Assembly: GCA_030151825.1 (NCBI GenBank)
Contig: JASLCP010000041.1
Location: 1-12,246, forward strand
Direction: 5' to 3'
Length of the DNA stretch: 12,246 nucleotides
From: Candidatus Saccharimonadales bacterium
GTDB lineage: Bacteria; Patescibacteriota; Saccharimonadia; Saccharimonadales; Saccharimonadaceae
Both the position numbers and the translations under genes were made by a program. Below are positions 6,993 through 12,246 of the stretch, one piece after another; within the stretch, counting starts at the first letter, position 1; every line of letters starts with the position of its first letter. Below the pieces are notes generated by a model. The model was given only the letters and a program-made list of their open reading frames with translations, was not told the DNA's origin and searched no databases.

Positions 6993-8768
6993 TTATTCTG
7001 CGGGACCACCAAGGTCGCCAGTATTTGTTTTTGGTGTAGTGTCGGCCGTACCGATATTGTTACCACCTAGGTTGTTGTTGCCAACTGTGGTATTCGATGT
7101 CGTGTCTGGAGCAGGAGTATTCACTGGAGCTGACGGCGTATCGGTGACAGATTCACCACTCGGTGCTTGCTGTTCGACCACTGGCGCTGGTTCTGGGTCG
7201 GCCGGAGCCGTTACCTGTGGCTTGTCGCCGATACCAGAGTCGGTCGTATTGTCGGTACCCGGACGCTGATAGTCATTAATATTTGATGACTTCGGCGTCG
7301 GTGTTTCAGGAGTCTCAGGAACCTCTGGGGTAGTCGGCGTCTCAGGAACCTCTGGGGCTGTAGGAGTTTCAGGGGACCGAGGTGTTTCAGGAGGTGTATA
7401 GTTGCCATTTCCGATCGGTGGCTGATAAGTAGCCTGTGTAAATGTTGGGGCTGGAGCACCACCTTGTGGTACCGTTACAACACTCGGAGCAGAAGTCTCG
7501 GGAAGAAAGACGGGCTGTCCACAGTGACCACCGATATACAGCGGCTTGTCGTTTGATGCCAACACGATAAACGGTTGTTTGTCACCCCACACTTGACTTT
7601 GGTAGGCAATCGTCTGACCGCCATTACCATTGTCGACTGCCGAGAAACTACCGTAACCTTCTTGCCCTTCACGGAACTGTACGTTATCACCAAGAGAGGC
7701 AACAAATTTATCATAATGGTCGGCATAAACTGATGGGTCAGCCTTCATCTGATCGGCAAGTTTATCGAGTGCATCAGGGGTATTCTCAATAACGCCAGCA
7801 CTCGCCAGTACCGCAGCAAATTGCGTTGGATTATGTTTCCAGTTCTCAAGTAGCTGCGCCTTAGCCTTGGCTGGGTCGCTCATATCGATACCTGACGTAA
7901 AGTTAAACTCATGACGACCAGGCTGGTTAAACGGATCCTTGGCCGGATCATAGATAAATGAATCAATATGCGCTTGGTGTTCGAGATCAGCCGCATGATC
8001 AGCGGCATTTGGTGTAACGTCATGGCCCGTACCGCTACCATTGCCCTGGTCAAGCAAGCTCAAAAAGTGCTCTGATTTAGTTGCCAAGTACGCACCGCCG
8101 ATTGCTACAGCTGCAAGCGTCGAAATAATACCGGTACGTTTTTTGTATTTTTCATAGGCAACTGGATCATTAGCACTCAGTTCGCGCATTTTTGCACTAT
8201 GCTTAGCACTACGATCAAACATCGCACCATAAGCACGCCATACTGCGCGACCGGGAGCGCCAGCTAGAAGTCGTGCGCGTTTCCAAAAGCCTAATTTAAC
8301 AGGACCTTCACTTTCCATGTCAGCCTGTACTTCTTCTGGCGTCGGAAAGCCAGTCGGAAGTGAATCATTGGTATCCAAAATTTCTGGACCATCTTTTTGC
8401 TCAATAATTTGCGGCGCCTCTGCTGGGGCTGCCGTATTTTTACCAAGACGCTCTGCGATAAACTCTTCAATCCATTCGTCAGACATGTCATTAACGACTT
8501 CTGATCCATAAATGGCCTTGAGCCCGCGACGTCGATCGTCTGCGTTATCCAGGAAAGTGTCAAGTTCGGCCAGCTTATTCAACTGTGCCGTTTCTTCTTG
8601 CTTTTTTGCCTCGTCAGCGATAATCGCATCCGTATCAACGTCCGCATCGCCAAATTCACGATTGAACGCTTCTAGTTGATCTTGTTTACTAGCGTCTAGT
8701 AGTTTTTGCGCATGAGCATTGGTTTCGCCACCAGGGGTGCTGGTCGCGGTAATAACTTTTTCCGACAT
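6993..8768 (-). CDS. Single-pass membrane protein with repeat-rich extracellular C-terminus, unknown function
   Basis: A 591-residue protein that I do not recognise. It has no N-terminal signal. Residues 1-210 are hydrophilic and partly helical, with a basic stretch at 158-211. One membrane helix lies at about 212-230, preceded by KYKKR (207-211), so the N-terminus should be cytoplasmic and the C-terminal 360 residues outside. The outer part has a region at about 255-425 ending in a YIGGHCGQPVFLP motif with a single cysteine (416). It continues as a Pro/Thr/Glu tail (about 425-591) holding a 9-residue repeat, PEVPETPTx, near 460-490, and an Asn/Gly/Thr-rich end. The ATG at 8768 is supported by AAGGT (8776-8780, minus strand) 7 nt upstream and a TTGACA promoter. 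It is the first gene of a likely operon with the LPTTG surface protein. The layout suggests an envelope-spanning surface display or adhesion role, which is inference. Confidence 0.88.
   Translation of the reverse strand: MSEKVITATSTPGGETNAHAQKLLDASKQDQLEAFNREFGDADVDTDAIIADEAKKQEETAQLNKLAELDTFLDNADDRRRGLKAIYGSEVVNDMSDEWIEEFIAERLGKNTAAPAEAPQIIEQKDGPEILDTNDSLPTGFPTPEEVQADMESEGPVKLGFWKRARLLAGAPGRAVWRAYGAMFDRSAKHSAKMRELSANDPVAYEKYKKRTGIISTLAAVAIGGAYLATKSEHFLSLLDQGNGSGTGHDVTPNAADHAADLEHQAHIDSFIYDPAKDPFNQPGRHEFNFTSGIDMSDPAKAKAQLLENWKHNPTQFAAVLASAGVIENTPDALDKLADQMKADPSVYADHYDKFVASLGDNVQFREGQEGYGSFSAVDNGNGGQTIAYQSQVWGDKQPFIVLASNDKPLYIGGHCGQPVFLPETSAPSVVTVPQGGAPAPTFTQATYQPPIGNGNYTPPETPRSPETPTAPEVPETPTTPEVPETPETPTPKSSNINDYQRPGTDNTTDSGIGDKPQVTAPADPEPAPVVEQQAPSGESVTDTPSAPVNTPAPDTTSNTTVGNNNLGGNNIGTADTTPKTNTGDLGGPAE
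7301..7375 (-). repeat. 27-bp tandem repeat encoding PEVPETPTx
   Basis: An identical 19-base unit, GTCTCAGGAACCTCTGGGG on the + strand, occurs at 7312-7330 and 7339-7357, giving a 27-bp period (9 codons). Partial, degenerate copies flank it near 7303-7310 and 7366-7374. It lies in frame within the 591-residue membrane protein gene, so copy changes would preserve the reading frame. Confidence 0.8.
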
Positions 8769-8807
8769 TGTTGTTACCTTTTTTGTTTTTGCTTTTGTTC
8801 TGTCTTT

Positions 8808-8836
8808 AAACTAGCACAAAACGTGTTTTTTGTCAA
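8808..8836 (-). promoter_or_regulatory. Promoter of the surface-protein operon
   Basis: On the minus strand there is a consensus TTGACA (8831-8836), a 17-nt spacer and TAGTTT (8808-8813) preceded by TGC, an extended -10. The predicted start near 8801 gives a leader of about 33 nt ending in the AAGGT ribosome site. Confidence 0.65.
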
Positions 8837-8896
8837 TACTCCTTGTGCTTTTACCCCTGTTAATTTCGTGTTTCTATTGATACTATCCATGAAGAG

Positions 8897-8923
8897 AAAA
8901 AGCCCGCCGGTTTCCCGACGGGC
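8897..8923 (-). terminator. Intrinsic terminator of the coiled-coil protein gene
   Basis: On the minus strand GCCCGTCGG-GAAA-CCGGCGGGC (8923 down to 8902) forms a 9-bp stem with one wobble pair and a stable GAAA tetraloop, followed directly by TTTTT (8901-8897). A second small hairpin with arms TAGGCA/TGCCTA (8926-8940) sits between it and the stop codon. Confidence 0.92.
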
Positions 8924-8941
8924 GCTAGGCAGATTGCCTAT

Positions 8942-9715
8942 CTAGTTCTTGTCACTTTTCTCCAGAGCATTCTGCACATCTGCGCGAAACGCTGCCAGTT
9001 TATCATTGCGTTGTCGCAAATCACCCACCGACTGCTCGAGTCGGTCGTTTTCCTGGGTCAGAGCCGCGTTCTCCTCCAGTAGTCCAGTGTTTTCTTCCTC
9101 CAAGCGTGCCATTTCACGGCGCAGTTCGGTGACTTCAGTCTCCCTGCTTTCGGTTTGAGCACCAAGCGTCAAGGAAGATACCTCCATGCCGACCCCGTGG
9201 AGCGACTTGGCATGGCCACGCAGCTCGAGGGACGACAGCAACGAAAATGCCTCACTCACCTGCTTGTACGATACATCGAACTTCTCCGAAAACTCGGCGT
9301 GTAGCTTTCGCACATACTGATCCGCCGTCAGACCATTGCGGATTCTTCCGTCCTCTCCGGCCTCACGCTTGAGCAGTTCGTGCATACGCACTACCAACTC
9401 CGTGATATGAAGCGTCGGCTTGACGATAGTCAACTTTGGCGGTGTCGCGATTGTCTCAACAATCCCTGCCGCCTTGCTGCAGTCGTACTTTTCGATGCTG
9501 ATTGGCATATTGGTGACATCATCCCGCTTTGCAAAGATGATGCGACGATCCTCAAGATCATCGATCCCCTGAAATACCAAGGTCCTCTCGTGTTGACTTG
9601 ACGGTCGGCCGGCCAACACACAGTCCACAATCGGCCGGTCGCTACTCCCCGCAGGGCCGTTAGCGATTGCTTTGATGATAGCCTTTTCGGCAGACCTCGA
9701 CGAACAAATACTCAC
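8942..9715 (-). CDS. Unknown 257-residue protein with C-terminal coiled coil
   Basis: I do not recognise this soluble protein. Residues 1-95 form an alpha/beta-looking region. Residues about 100-185 are helical with a winged-helix-like appearance (VSYKQVSEAFSLLSSLELRG at 148-167), which is a weak impression only. Residues about 189-253 are a clear heptad coiled coil rich in Glu, Leu, Asn and Arg, so dimerisation is likely. The start is taken as GTG at 9715, because AGGAG (9721-9725, minus strand) lies 5 nt upstream. A TTG at 9739 would extend the frame by 8 codons but has no ribosome site. Codon use departs from neighbours, with 12 of 15 lysines AAG and frequent G/C-ending codons. The gene is an isolated unit with its own promoter and strong terminator. 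Confidence 0.85.
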   Translation of the reverse strand: MSICSSRSAEKAIIKAIANGPAGSSDRPIVDCVLAGRPSSQHERTLVFQGIDDLEDRRIIFAKRDDVTNMPISIEKYDCSKAAGIVETIATPPKLTIVKPTLHITELVVRMHELLKREAGEDGRIRNGLTADQYVRKLHAEFSEKFDVSYKQVSEAFSLLSSLELRGHAKSLHGVGMEVSSLTLGAQTESRETEVTELRREMARLEEENTGLLEENAALTQENDRLEQSVGDLRQRNDKLAAFRADVQNALEKSDKN

Positions 9716-9772
9716 AGTGACTCCTAAGATAGACGACAAGAACTCTCACACCTCACGATATGAGCAAAAAAT

Positions 9773-9801
9773 ATGATACCATTTTATATAATAAAAAACA
9801 A
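9773..9801 (-). promoter_or_regulatory. Promoter of the coiled-coil protein gene, overlapping the groEL terminator
   Basis: On the minus strand TTGTTT (9796-9801), a 17-nt spacer and an extended -10 TGG-TATCAT (9773-9781). The -35 overlaps the stem end and T tract of the groEL terminator. The predicted start near 9766 gives a leader of about 50 nt, opening with a short hairpin, CTCA/TGAG arms at 9752-9764. Confidence 0.6.
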
Positions 9802-9828
9802 GAGGTCGTCATATTGGCGACCTCTTGT
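9792..9828 (-). terminator. Intrinsic terminator of groES-groEL
   Basis: A perfect 11-bp stem, ACAAGAGGTCG (9828-9818 on minus) with CGACCTCTTGT (9808-9798), has a 9-nt loop and is followed on the minus strand by a T-rich tract (9797-9792). It starts 20 nt after the groEL stop. Confidence 0.93.
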
Positions 9829-9847
9829 AGCGTCCGTCAAGAGACGA

Positions 9848-11497
9848 TTACATCATCCCCATACCTGGCATACCACCGCCCATCGGTGCGGCTGGCGCCT
9901 CTGGCTCTGGGATTTCAACGACCAGTGCACCCATCGTTGCTGCTGTCGAGGCGATCGAGACTGCGTTTTGGACGGCCTCTTTCGTCACCTTAACTGGGTC
10001 AATCACCCCAGCCTTTTTGACATCCACCAGACCTTTATCTGGCGCGTTCACATCGACACCCATACCAGCTTTTCCCGTCTCAACTTGCGCCAAAAGTGCT
10101 TCACTATTCAGGCCGGCATTACTCATAATCTGCAGGAATGGTGCACGAAGGGCATTTTTCAGAATCTGACGACCTGCCGCAACGCTATCGGCGCCATCCG
10201 CCTTGATTCCAGCCGACAAATTGACCAATGTCACCCCGCCGCCAGCAACAATTCCTTCGGCCAGCGCTGCTTTGGTCGCCGCAACGGCATCGTCAACACG
10301 GAATTTCTTTTCGTCGATCTCGGTCTCGGTTGCGCCACCAACTTTAATGACAGCAACTTTCCCGCTGAGGGCTGCTGCACGTTTTTCGTACTGCTCTTTA
10401 TCGTACTCGCTATTAGCATTGTCAGCTTGAGCCACAATCTGGGTAATTCGGTTCTTTACCTCTTTATCAGTTGCTTTACCTTCGATAATTGTTGTTGTGT
10501 CTTTACCAACAATCACCTTGCGAGCACTTCCTACCACCTCGAGACCGACGTTTTCAAAGGTTAGTCCTTGGTCTTCAGAAACTACCGTTGCACCGGTGAG
10601 CACGGCAATATCAGCAAGAATTTCTTTACGGCGATCACCAAACGACGGTGCCTTGACTGCGACGGTGTTCAGCACACCCTTTAGTTTGTTTAAAATCAGC
10701 ACACTCAGCGCCTCGCCTTCGACTTCATCGGCAAACAATACGACATCTTTTTTGCCGGCCTGTGCCAGCTTTTCAATGATCGGCAGTAGTTCTGATACGC
10801 TCGAAATCTTTTTGTCAGTAATCACCACGGCTGGCTTTTCATACACCGCCTCTTGGCGACCAGCATCGGTCACAAAGAACGGACTCGCCCAACCCTTGTC
10901 GAGACTAAAGCCTTCAACTACCTCGGCCTCCATCTCGAGCCCTTGGCTAGCCTCAACGGTCACTACACCGTCCTTGCCGACCTTGGCAATCACATCGGCG
11001 ATCAGCTCGCCAATTTCACGACTACCAGCGCTGATTGTCGCCACTTCGGCTACGCGCTCTTTTTTACCCTCAATACTCTCGCTCATCGTATCGAGCTGCT
11101 TGATAATCTCGGCACCTGCCGCTTCAATTCCCTTGCGGAGCTCCTGCGGATTGTGTCCAGCCGCAATCAAGCGATTAGCTTCTTTCAAAATATTGTACGT
11201 CAGCACCGTGACGGTTGTCGTTCCGTCACCCGCCACCTTATTCAGCTTGCCAGCCGCTTGCTTGATAAGCTCCGCGCCAACCTTATAGCCCAGCGTCTCG
11301 TCATCATTCTCGGGCAAATCAACCGATTCAGCCACCGTCACGCCATCATGTGTGACCGTTGGACCACCATAGCCCTTGGCAATCACTACGTTGCGACCCT
11401 TTGGACCATAGGTTACCTTGACCGCATCATACAGTGCTTTCGCACCACCCAGCACGCGTTCGCGCGCATCGTCATCATAAAATACTTTCTTAGCCAT
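9848..11497 (-). CDS. groEL: Chaperonin GroEL (60 kDa)
   Basis: The ATP-driven double-ring chaperonin that folds cytoplasmic proteins together with GroES. It has 549 residues, the normal length. The N-terminus MAKKV and GPKGRNV (31-37), DGVTVA (51-56) and GDGTTT (90-95) motifs form the nucleotide site. The chaperonin signature AEGIVAGGGVTL is present, and the C-terminus is a Gly/Met tail (GGGMPGMGMM), the usual flexible cavity tail. The ATG at 11497 follows AAGGAG at a 6-nt spacing. It is the second gene of the CIRCE-controlled groES-groEL operon, with a 40-nt gap after groES, and ends at a strong terminator. I see no missing catalytic residue or frameshift. Confidence 0.99.
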   Translation of the reverse strand: MAKKVFYDDDARERVLGGAKALYDAVKVTYGPKGRNVVIAKGYGGPTVTHDGVTVAESVDLPENDDETLGYKVGAELIKQAAGKLNKVAGDGTTTVTVLTYNILKEANRLIAAGHNPQELRKGIEAAGAEIIKQLDTMSESIEGKKERVAEVATISAGSREIGELIADVIAKVGKDGVVTVEASQGLEMEAEVVEGFSLDKGWASPFFVTDAGRQEAVYEKPAVVITDKKISSVSELLPIIEKLAQAGKKDVVLFADEVEGEALSVLILNKLKGVLNTVAVKAPSFGDRRKEILADIAVLTGATVVSEDQGLTFENVGLEVVGSARKVIVGKDTTTIIEGKATDKEVKNRITQIVAQADNANSEYDKEQYEKRAAALSGKVAVIKVGGATETEIDEKKFRVDDAVAATKAALAEGIVAGGGVTLVNLSAGIKADGADSVAAGRQILKNALRAPFLQIMSNAGLNSEALLAQVETGKAGMGVDVNAPDKGLVDVKKAGVIDPVKVTKEAVQNAVSIASTAATMGALVVEIPEPEAPAAPMGGGMPGMGMM

Positions 11498-11537
11498 ATA
11501 TCTCTCCTTAAAGTTTCGCTATTACCACTGTAGAGAA

Positions 11538-11801
11538 TTACAACGTCGCCAACACATCCTCTTCTTTAACAATAATATACTCGACATCGTTCACCTTTAA
11601 CTCAGTTGTCGAATACTCTTTATAGACAATCTTGTCGCCTTTTTTAATCCCCTTGACCTCTGGTCCAATCGCCTCGACCGTCGCATAAACCGGCTTTTCT
11701 TTGGCAGTATCCGGCAAATAAATTCCACTCGCCGTCTGGGTTTTTGCTTGTTCTCGTACGGCAACCACGCGATCAGCGAGAGGGTTGATAGGTGTACTCA
11801 T
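11538..11801 (-). CDS. groES: Co-chaperonin GroES (10 kDa)
   Basis: The lid of the GroEL chamber. With the ATG at 11801 it is 87 residues. It opens with INPLADRVVAV, then carries the mobile-loop region TQTASGIYLPDTAKEKP, which docks on GroEL through its hydrophobic GIYLP segment, and ends in the EYIIVKEEDVLATL beta strand. This start is chosen because GGAGG lies 8 nt upstream on the minus strand and the length then matches the family (about 90-100). A longer frame back to 11864 would start at TTG inside the CIRCE element and cross the promoter, so it is rejected. First gene of the heat-shock operon. Confidence 0.97.
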   Translation of the reverse strand: MSTPINPLADRVVAVREQAKTQTASGIYLPDTAKEKPVYATVEAIGPEVKGIKKGDKIVYKEYSTTELKVNDVEYIIVKEEDVLATL

Positions 11802-11835
11802 TTGGTGATCCTCCGTTTTATTTTTCCTGACTATT

Positions 11836-11864
11836 ATTGTACCCAAAAAAATTAGCACTTGCAA
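11836..11864 (-). promoter_or_regulatory. groES-groEL promoter
   Basis: On the minus strand TTGCAA (11859-11864), a 17-nt spacer and TACAAT (11836-11841). The -35 spans the inner edge of a CIRCE arm and its central spacer, so a bound repressor would block RNA polymerase. The predicted start near 11829 leaves a leader of about 28 nt with GGAGG. Confidence 0.8.
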
Positions 11865-11882
11865 GGTGCGAGTGCTAATTTT
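11848..11882 (-). terminator. Possible terminator formed by the extended CIRCE repeat
   Basis: On the minus strand AAAATTAGCACT (11882-11871) pairs with AGTGCTAATTTT (11859-11848), a 12-bp stem followed by three more T residues (11847-11845). It lies 17 nt after the stop of the upstream acidic protein gene, where no other terminator is visible. The stem is AT-rich, so this is tentative. Confidence 0.35.
11852..11878. promoter_or_regulatory. CIRCE operator (HrcA binding site)
   Basis: TTAGCACTT-N9-GAGTGCTAA matches the established CIRCE consensus TTAGCACTC-N9-GAGTGCTAA in 17 of 18 arm positions. Pairing continues outward with AAAA/TTTT (11848-11882). HrcA binds this site and represses chaperonin genes until heat stress. 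No hrcA gene is in the window. Confidence 0.96.
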
Positions 11883-11898
11883 GATAAGATTTTAGAGA

Positions 11899-12246
11899 TT
11901 ATCGTGTACGAATACGCATCGGCGAATCGTAATCATCATCGCCAAAATCGTCATCATCGTACGTATCAAGTGTGGCATACCGCGCCATCGACTTCATCAT
12001 CTCTCGATGACTACGGACGCCAGTTTCAGCTTGACTAGCAATAATCAGTTCACGCGTGGGACGACCATCATCAACCTCTTCGTCAAATTCGTCTTCATAA
12101 TCCTGAATCGTCTCAGCAACGTAGCTGTCGTTGTCAGTCAACTCAGGGGTTTTTGTTATCGGCTCAATAATTGTCATGCCATCCAGTTCTTCGATGAGTG
12201 CCAGTTTCGCCATTTTGCGGTCAAGGCGCTTACTTTTTTCTTCAAT
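11899..12246 (-). CDS. Acidic protein of unknown function, 5' end beyond the window
   Basis: The visible C-terminal part of an unrecognised, strongly acidic protein. The minus-strand frame stays open to the window edge through residues IEEKSKRLDRK before the first ATG at 12213. That ATG has no ribosome site, so the real start is probably upstream, outside the window. From that Met there are 104 residues: a short hydrophobic/charged opening, an acidic stretch (YEDEFDEEVDDG, about 39-50), a basic helix-like segment (about 52-78) and an aspartate cluster (DDDDFGDDDYD, about 86-96) before a basic end, RIRTR. No membrane segment is seen. It lies just upstream of the CIRCE/groES promoter. A complete 104-residue gene starting at 12213 is possible but less likely. 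Confidence 0.65.
   Translation of the reverse strand: MEEKSKRLDRKMAKLALIEELDGMTIIEPITKTPELTDNDSYVAETIQDYEDEFDEEVDDGRPTRELIIASQAETGVRSHREMMKSMARYATLDTYDDDDFGDDDYDSPMRIRTR

Noticed and set aside
7301..7375. Repeats considered as a CRISPR array
   Set aside because: Units are contiguous, 27 bp, in frame and inside a coding region, with no unique spacers.
8346..8357. LPTG-like string (residues 138-141) in the 591-residue membrane protein as a sortase motif
   Set aside because: It is N-terminal of the only membrane helix, on the predicted cytoplasmic side, and not followed by a helix and basic tail.
8814..8830. AAAAC-AC-GTTTT inverted repeat in the promoter spacer of the surface operon as an operator
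   Set aside because: Arms are only 5 bp of low-complexity sequence; chance is likely.
9716..9739. TTG start for the coiled-coil protein, 8 codons longer
   Set aside because: The extension covers the AGGAG site itself; the GTG at 9715 is 5 nt after it.
9773..10564. A 263-codon plus-strand open frame antisense to groEL (and similar long frames at 10497-11288 and 10853-11533)
   Set aside because: They lie entirely opposite a clear groEL gene and its terminator, with no ribosome site and atypical composition.
11802..11864. A 21-codon upstream extension of groES starting at TTG
   Set aside because: It begins inside CIRCE, crosses the promoter and skips the GGAGG-preceded ATG at 11801, which gives the normal GroES N-terminus.

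Overview
The window looks like part of a Candidatus Saccharibacteria (TM7, Patescibacteria/CPR) chromosome. This rests on inference from several traits together: a compact layout with short intergenic gaps, a one-domain bifunctional phosphoglucose/phosphomannose isomerase, a groES-groEL operon with a CIRCE operator, a Gram-positive style LPXTG surface protein, a MacB/FtsX-type ABC pair with no adaptor gene, a tRNA with encoded CCA, and several lineage-specific hypothetical proteins. No ribosomal RNA is present to confirm it. All 12 genes stop at TAA (10) or TAG (2) and read full length in the standard code, so TGA is not a sense codon here.

Layout, left to right. (1) 1-1160: a four-helix membrane protein on + with an apparently leaderless promoter, followed by tRNA-Ser(GGA) on -. 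(2) 1216-3353: a two-gene + operon with an ABC ATPase carrying a lysine-rich tail and its MacB/FtsX-like permease. (3) 3357-3970: a stand-alone + gene for an unknown 152-residue protein with its own strong promoter, leader hairpin, strong Shine-Dalgarno and terminator, and codon use unlike its neighbours. (4) 3988-5614: the isomerase gene (-) divergent from a small Ala/Pro-linker protein (+), with closely packed promoters between them; a bidirectional terminator ends the + gene. (5) 5629-8836: a two-gene - operon, first a 591-residue single-pass membrane protein with a repeat-rich C-terminus, then a 440-residue LPTTG surface protein with a DUF11-like domain. (6) 8897-9801: a second stand-alone gene with G/C-ending codons (-) for a 257-residue coiled-coil protein, again with its own promoter and terminator. 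(7) 9798-11882: groES-groEL (-) behind a CIRCE-embedded promoter, ending in a strong hairpin terminator. (8) 11899-12246: the 3' part of an acidic unknown protein (-) that is open to the window edge.

How the genes fit together. The clear housekeeping functions are sugar-phosphate interconversion, HrcA-type heat-shock control of the chaperonin, and serine tRNA. The envelope functions are the ABC pair, the multi-helix membrane protein and the surface-protein operon, which may face the host cell in an epibiotic lifestyle. Two autonomous single-gene cassettes with divergent codon use lie on either side of the isomerase/surface block and are the least explained part of the window. I see no mobile element, CRISPR array or integrase, and there is no gene-free stretch longer than 300 bases.
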